From an uncultured Eubacteriales bacterium (GTDB lineage Bacteria; Bacillota; Clostridia; Tissierellales; Peptoniphilaceae): a stretch of DNA of 64,000 nt. The stretch is from contig UQFH01000005.1 in assembly GCA_900540185.1 (NCBI GenBank), positions 79,276 to 143,275 of the forward strand, in the 5' to 3' direction. The position numbers and the translations under genes are program-made. The first letter of the stretch is position 1, and the number at the start of each line of letters is the position of its first letter. The notes beneath the pieces were generated by a model. The model was not told the origin of the DNA, made no database searches, and was given only the letters and a program-made list of their open reading frames with translations. Below, piece by piece: positions 60,910 to 64,000 of the stretch.

Positions 60910-62242
60910 TTTCCCGCCCCCTTAATGGTATAGCTGATAGGTCGTGCCTATCCACATGGCTATTCAGTATGAGTGCTAAAATGGCGGATAAAATCCTTGC
61001 AATAACTGTACTCCACCAGATCATAATCTGCCCGCCGAATAATGGTGGCAAAATCAACATGAGCGTCAACATGAGTATCGGTTCTATGAATGTCAAAACA
61101 TAGGAAAGCGCATTTTTTTCCGAAGCGTAAAAACTTGCGGTTGTAACCCTGACAATCGCCACAAAAGGCACCGAAACGAGGAAAATCGGAATGATTTTTG
61201 CCACTTCTGTATTGACCTCATTGGACGTTCCGAACAAAAGGCCAAGACTTCCTCTTGTGAGATACATGACAATACAACCAATGATAGCAAGAAGCATGGT
61301 AAAGGAATAAGCCAACCTCCGAATACTTTTTAGTCGCATAAAATCACGCTCTCCATAATATTGGCTGATTAAAGGCTGGCTGCCATCGCCCACTCCTTGA
61401 AAGACAAGGTAGATAATGCAAATCATATATCCGATACAGGCGTATGTTGCAATCGCCGGTTTCCCACCGTAAGACGCAGAAAAACGGTTAATAATGATTA
61501 AAGATATGTTGGGGGACATGGCAAGGCCAAAGGGCGCACCTCCAATTTTCAAAATAGATGCTGATACTGTTCCTGCTTTTGAAATCGGGATTTTTAAGGT
61601 AAACTGTTTCTTCCTCAAGATATAAGCTAATGCAATCAGCATGGTAACGCCTTGCCCGATTATCGTGGCAATCGCCGCCCCTGCAACGCCTTGACCCCAT
61701 ACCCATACAAAGAGGTAGTCAAGAATGATGTTGGTAATAAAGCCTGCTATCATAGCAATCATGGCATAGAAAGAACCGCCTAGATTACGGATAAACGGGA
61801 CAAGCCCTGTACCGAAGATTTGAAGAGCTGTACCAACAGTGATGATCACTATATATTCTTCCGCAAAGGCCAGCATATTCCCGGTTGCACCCAAAAGCTG
61901 CAATAACGGATTACAGCAGAGGAGAACAAGGACGGTCAATATGACACTTGAAGCAAGCATGAGCCACAATGCGCCTGCGGTGAACATTCTTGCCTCATGT
62001 TCTTTTTTCTCTGCCCTGTATATGGAATAATAGATTGCACCACCCATGCCGAGCCCGGTGCCAACTGCCTGTATAAATGCCACGATGGGATAGGCAATAT
62101 TGACAGCGGAAAGCCCTATGTCGCCCAGACTGTTTCCCACGAAAAAGCCGTCTACAATCGCATAAACACCCGATAAGGCAAAGGACAGTACGGACGGAAT
62201 AACATACCGAAAAAATGTTTTAACATCATGCTTCTGTTCCAT
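60902..62242 (-). CDS. MATE-family efflux transporter
   Basis: 446 residues from ATG 62240-62242 behind AGGAGG. Twelve membrane segments in two halves; typical text SGVYAIVDGFFVGNSLGDIGLSAVN is seen in parts near residue 25 and PLISQYYGERD near 280. Drug/cation antiporter of the type regulated by MarR proteins, as MepA by MepR in Staphylococcus. The gene overlaps marR by 17 bases. G+C content is higher than in the accessory region around it, which points to transfer from another host. Confidence 0.93.
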   Translation of the reverse strand: MEQKHDVKTFFRYVIPSVLSFALSGVYAIVDGFFVGNSLGDIGLSAVNIAYPIVAFIQAVGTGLGMGGAIYYSIYRAEKKEHEARMFTAGALWLMLASSVILTVLVLLCCNPLLQLLGATGNMLAFAEEYIVIITVGTALQIFGTGLVPFIRNLGGSFYAMIAMIAGFITNIILDYLFVWVWGQGVAGAAIATIIGQGVTMLIALAYILRKKQFTLKIPISKAGTVSASILKIGGAPFGLAMSPNISLIIINRFSASYGGKPAIATYACIGYMICIIYLVFQGVGDGSQPLISQYYGERDFMRLKSIRRLAYSFTMLLAIIGCIVMYLTRGSLGLLFGTSNEVNTEVAKIIPIFLVSVPFVAIVRVTTASFYASEKNALSYVLTFIEPILMLTLMLILPPLFGGQIMIWWSTVIARILSAILALILNSHVDRHDLSAIPLRGRENE

Positions 62243-62687
62243 TTTTACCTCCTGCTTTACTGAAAAGCTCAACGAATAAAGCCATGCTATCATTAAGCTG
62301 TCGCATACGCTCTATACCAATTTCTTCCACCGCAAATATCTCTACTTTTCGCAGTTCAGAAATAATGGTGTCAGCGTATTTTTTCCCTGCCGCTGTAAAT
62401 CGGATAATTTTATTTCTTTTGTCCTCCGGCATGGGAAACACTTCTACAAATCCTTTGCGTTCAAACTCTTTGAAAATCATGTTAATTGTTTGCTTCGGTA
62501 TCAGCCACCTTTGACTGATTTTTTTTTGTGTGCAATCATCGCCACCGTCGTGAATAGCACACAATACTAACAGGCTATTGACAGACAGACCATGTGCTTT
62601 TGCCCATTCTTCATACACATAGTTATACTCCTGCCATACTGCGTAGTATTTGTTCACTTCTTCCATATAAGCGAAATGATTTACCAT
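62226..62687 (-). CDS. MarR-family regulator
   Basis: 153 residues. Winged helix with VLCAIHDGGDDCTQKKISQR, IPKQTINMIFKEFERKGFVEV and the wing PEDKRNKIIRFTAAG; helices at both ends form the dimer. Probably represses itself and the MATE pump and is released by pump substrates. TAGGAGG precedes the ATG; two inverted repeats sit in the leader. Confidence 0.93.
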   Translation of the reverse strand: MVNHFAYMEEVNKYYAVWQEYNYVYEEWAKAHGLSVNSLLVLCAIHDGGDDCTQKKISQRWLIPKQTINMIFKEFERKGFVEVFPMPEDKRNKIIRFTAAGKKYADTIISELRKVEIFAVEEIGIERMRQLNDSMALFVELFSKAGGKNGTEA

Positions 62688-62697
62688 GTTAGACCTC

Positions 62698-62760
62698 CTA
62701 ATGATTATTAGTACGGTTCTGTACCAAATATATTATAGTCCATAACCTACTAAATGTCAA
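62698..62760 (-). promoter_or_regulatory. marR promoter with two inverted repeats
   Basis: TTGACA (62755-62760), 17 bp, TATAAT (62732-62737). Behind it GTAC-6-GTAC (62711-62724) and CTAAT-4-ATTAG (62698-62711), the second covering the ribosome binding site: likely MarR operators. Confidence 0.8.
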
Positions 62761-62825
62761 GTGTGAAAATATGAAGTTTTATACGGAATAATGGGTGGCG
62801 ACCTATCAAGTTCTTGTGAGTTACT

Positions 62826-62966
62826 TTATGGCACATGAGATTTAGCACCAGGGTTATCATTACCATAACCTTCCATCAAATTAATAACTCTCCATGCTCC
62901 TAAACCTGCACCAATTGCAGTTACAAGTGTTTTTAAAACTCCAACTCCAGCTGTAAAAAATTCCAT
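62826..62966 (-). pseudogene. Truncated Maff2-family mobile element gene
   Basis: A 46-residue minus-strand ORF from ATG 62964-62966 behind GAGGAGG reads MEFFTAGVGVLKTLVTAIG, then AWRVINLMEGYGNDNPGAKS before leaving the family pattern (HVP, stop). Full Maff2 proteins go on for roughly 25-40 residues with a second membrane helix. Such genes lie beside conjugal-transfer genes of Bacillota integrative elements, so this is a cut-off remnant at the edge of the MATE cassette. Confidence 0.82.
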
Positions 62967-62990
62967 ATTATTCCTCCTCGTTTTCTTGTC

Positions 62991-63164
62991 TTTTCTCTAT
63001 CCATTAATTTCTTCTCCTTTATCTATAAATTTCAAATAAAAAAGCGACTGAACTTATATTTCAATCGCTAAATTTCTTATATATTAAATTTTTTAAGTGA
63101 GACTTCATATCATTACCATTTTTACCTCATAATTTTGAGTATAAAAAAAGACGATAGAGTTTAA
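62991..63164. repeat. Direct repeat B (about 173 bp) right of MATE cassette
   Basis: Partner of 60371-60545, same orientation; it precedes the Maff2 remnant as copy A precedes the XRE remnant. It contains the same two minus-strand hairpins and ATGGATAGAGAAAA behind AAAGGAG. Confidence 0.9.
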
Positions 63165-63218
63165 TTATCTATCATCTCTTTCGTTTCTATTTAATTATTT
63201 GGCTCAACAAACTGGGAT

Positions 63219-63761
63219 TTATGCCTGTCGTTTCATAAAAAGTTTAAATTCATTATACAAGCTTATTACGAAGATAATCCCAACAATTGCTAATGTTCCA
63301 GATACAACAAATCCGTTAAACATATTCCCTAAAACAAGTGCCAATACTGGAATAATCACTGCGAAAATCCGATATGATTTTGATTTATATAACCATGAAT
63401 ATGGTAATAAATGGGCTCCAAAAACCATCGCATATACCATAATCATTTTATCTGGAACGGCATTAAATACCCACATTACAATGAGTAGATATATAACCTG
63501 ATTCATTGTAAACAAAAAACCTAAACTGCCCAATTCATTTGCTTTTGAAAATATATCTACACCCATTTTCTTCCCAAGCTTCCATGCCAGTGGGAGTAAC
63601 GGCGTTGAACAACAAAAAACCAATATATTTTTTAGCATAATATCAATTTGTAATGCCGCAACAACAGTAATCAACAGCCAAATTACAACAGATGTAATAA
63701 TAAATGGTAATCCTTTTTTCTGTTTAATGATAATATCATTTCTTAATTCATCTAAATTCAT
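63219..63761 (-). CDS. Six-helix membrane protein (DUF7010-like)
   Basis: 180 residues from ATG 63759-63761 behind GGAGGA; the upstream ATG at 63785 lacks a site. Begins MNLDELRNDIIIKQKKGLPF, then about six membrane segments with KIMGVDIF-like KKMGVDIFSKANELGSLGF and FGAHLLPYSWLYKSKSY. The order and wording recall the DUF7010 membrane family of unknown function. It lies right of repeat B, transcribed toward it, where hairpins would end its message. Confidence 0.65.
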   Translation of the reverse strand: MNLDELRNDIIIKQKKGLPFIITSVVIWLLITVVAALQIDIMLKNILVFCCSTPLLPLAWKLGKKMGVDIFSKANELGSLGFLFTMNQVIYLLIVMWVFNAVPDKMIMVYAMVFGAHLLPYSWLYKSKSYRIFAVIIPVLALVLGNMFNGFVVSGTLAIVGIIFVISLYNEFKLFMKRQA

Positions 63762-63845
63762 ATCCCTATTCCTCCACAAATTCAAATTTATCTAGTTATA
63801 TTAGATCACATAGTCCCTCGCCCGTCTAGACTCTTACAGTAAATA

Positions 63846-64000
63846 TTACAATCTTGTTATCACTGTATTACCATTTATCTTAGCTTTACTCTTTCGTGTA
63901 ATATACTTTTCAATATCAAAAACATTTCTCTCATCATAATCTTCCAATAACTTGTAATTCTTATGCTTTGTAATATCGAATTTATCAGACAAGAAATGTC
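63846..64000 (-). CDS. C-terminal part of an unknown gene, cut by window edge
   Basis: An open minus-strand frame enters at 64000 and ends with TAA at 63846-63848: FDITKHKNYKLLEDYDERNV, then DIEKYITRKSKAKINGNTV and ITRL. About 51 residues are visible; protein-like, basic at the end, not recognised. The gap 63786-63845 holds nothing else that I can see. Confidence 0.5.
   Translation of the reverse strand, partial: HFLSDKFDITKHKNYKLLEDYDERNVFDIEKYITRKSKAKINGNTVITRL

Noticed and set aside
60371..63164. CRISPR array or insertion sequence
   Set aside because: Only two long repeats, no short regular spacing, no transposase and no terminal inverted repeats.
1..64000. tRNA or rRNA genes
   Set aside because: I looked for cloverleaf ends and rRNA signature text in the gaps and saw none; most gaps are too short.

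Overview
The window looks like the chromosome of a low-GC, Gram-positive anaerobe of the Bacillota (Clostridia/Tissierellia side, Peptoniphilaceae-like). The evidence is PolC-type DNA polymerase, a tRNA-Ile T-box, the SCIFF ribosomal peptide with its radical-SAM maturase beside secDF, class II (GlpX) fructose bisphosphatase, DXP-pathway IspG, lipoprotein signal peptides without outer-membrane genes, and strong AGGAGG ribosome binding sites. This is inference from gene content; no 16S gene is present.

From 1 to about 50.3 kb almost everything lies on the minus strand in packed, often overlapping operons. Reading in the direction of transcription, from right to left: (i) uppS-cdsA-rseP-ispG-polC (lipid carrier, phospholipid, site-2 protease, isoprenoid, replication); (ii) nusA-rnpM-infB-rbfA-nrnA-truB-ribF, then rpsO from its own promoter (translation start, ribosome assembly, RNA turnover); (iii) a RluA-family pseudouridine synthase and a GH3 lipoprotein; (iv) an OmpR-type response regulator, a histidine kinase and a lipoprotein; (v) FHA-RodA/FtsW-PBP-CBS (cell wall elongation or division); (vi) ruvCAB-SpoIID-queA-tgt-yajC-scfA-scfB-secDF (recombination, tRNA queuosine, export, SCIFF peptide); (vii) recJ-rel-dtd, then nitroreductase-transaldolase-glpX, rpmE, prmC-prfA, two oxidoreductases and T-box-ileS. 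Plus-strand genes here are few: recX, a GIY-YIG gene and a small anchored MltG-like protein. Neighbours usually seen in these clusters (dxr, rimP, ylxQ) are missing.

From about 50.3 kb to the right edge the sequence is an accessory region that is visibly richer in A+T and holds exported proteins of unknown role and several broken genes. It contains a ClbS/DfsB-like protein, an exported caspase-like protein overlapping a membrane-anchored C39-type protease, a BlaI/BlaR1-like repressor-sensor pair that heads a string of lipoproteins and membrane proteins, and decayed genes. Two pairs of direct repeats of about 170 bp occur here: one pair brackets a three-gene block inside the BlaI/BlaR1 string, and the other brackets a more GC-rich MarR-MATE-KTR cassette inserted next to a truncated Maff2 gene, which marks the remains of an integrative conjugative element.

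Most notable points: ileS carries a swapped HIGH motif (GIHH) of the kind reported for mupirocin hyper-resistant IleRS2; intrinsic terminators sit directly before the ribosome binding sites of several downstream genes (scfB, recJ, prmC, nusA); NusA has a very acidic tail of about 90 residues; and the accessory region holds an exported two-protease module and a BlaI/BlaR1-led envelope gene set whose sensor domain is not a penicillin-binding fold.
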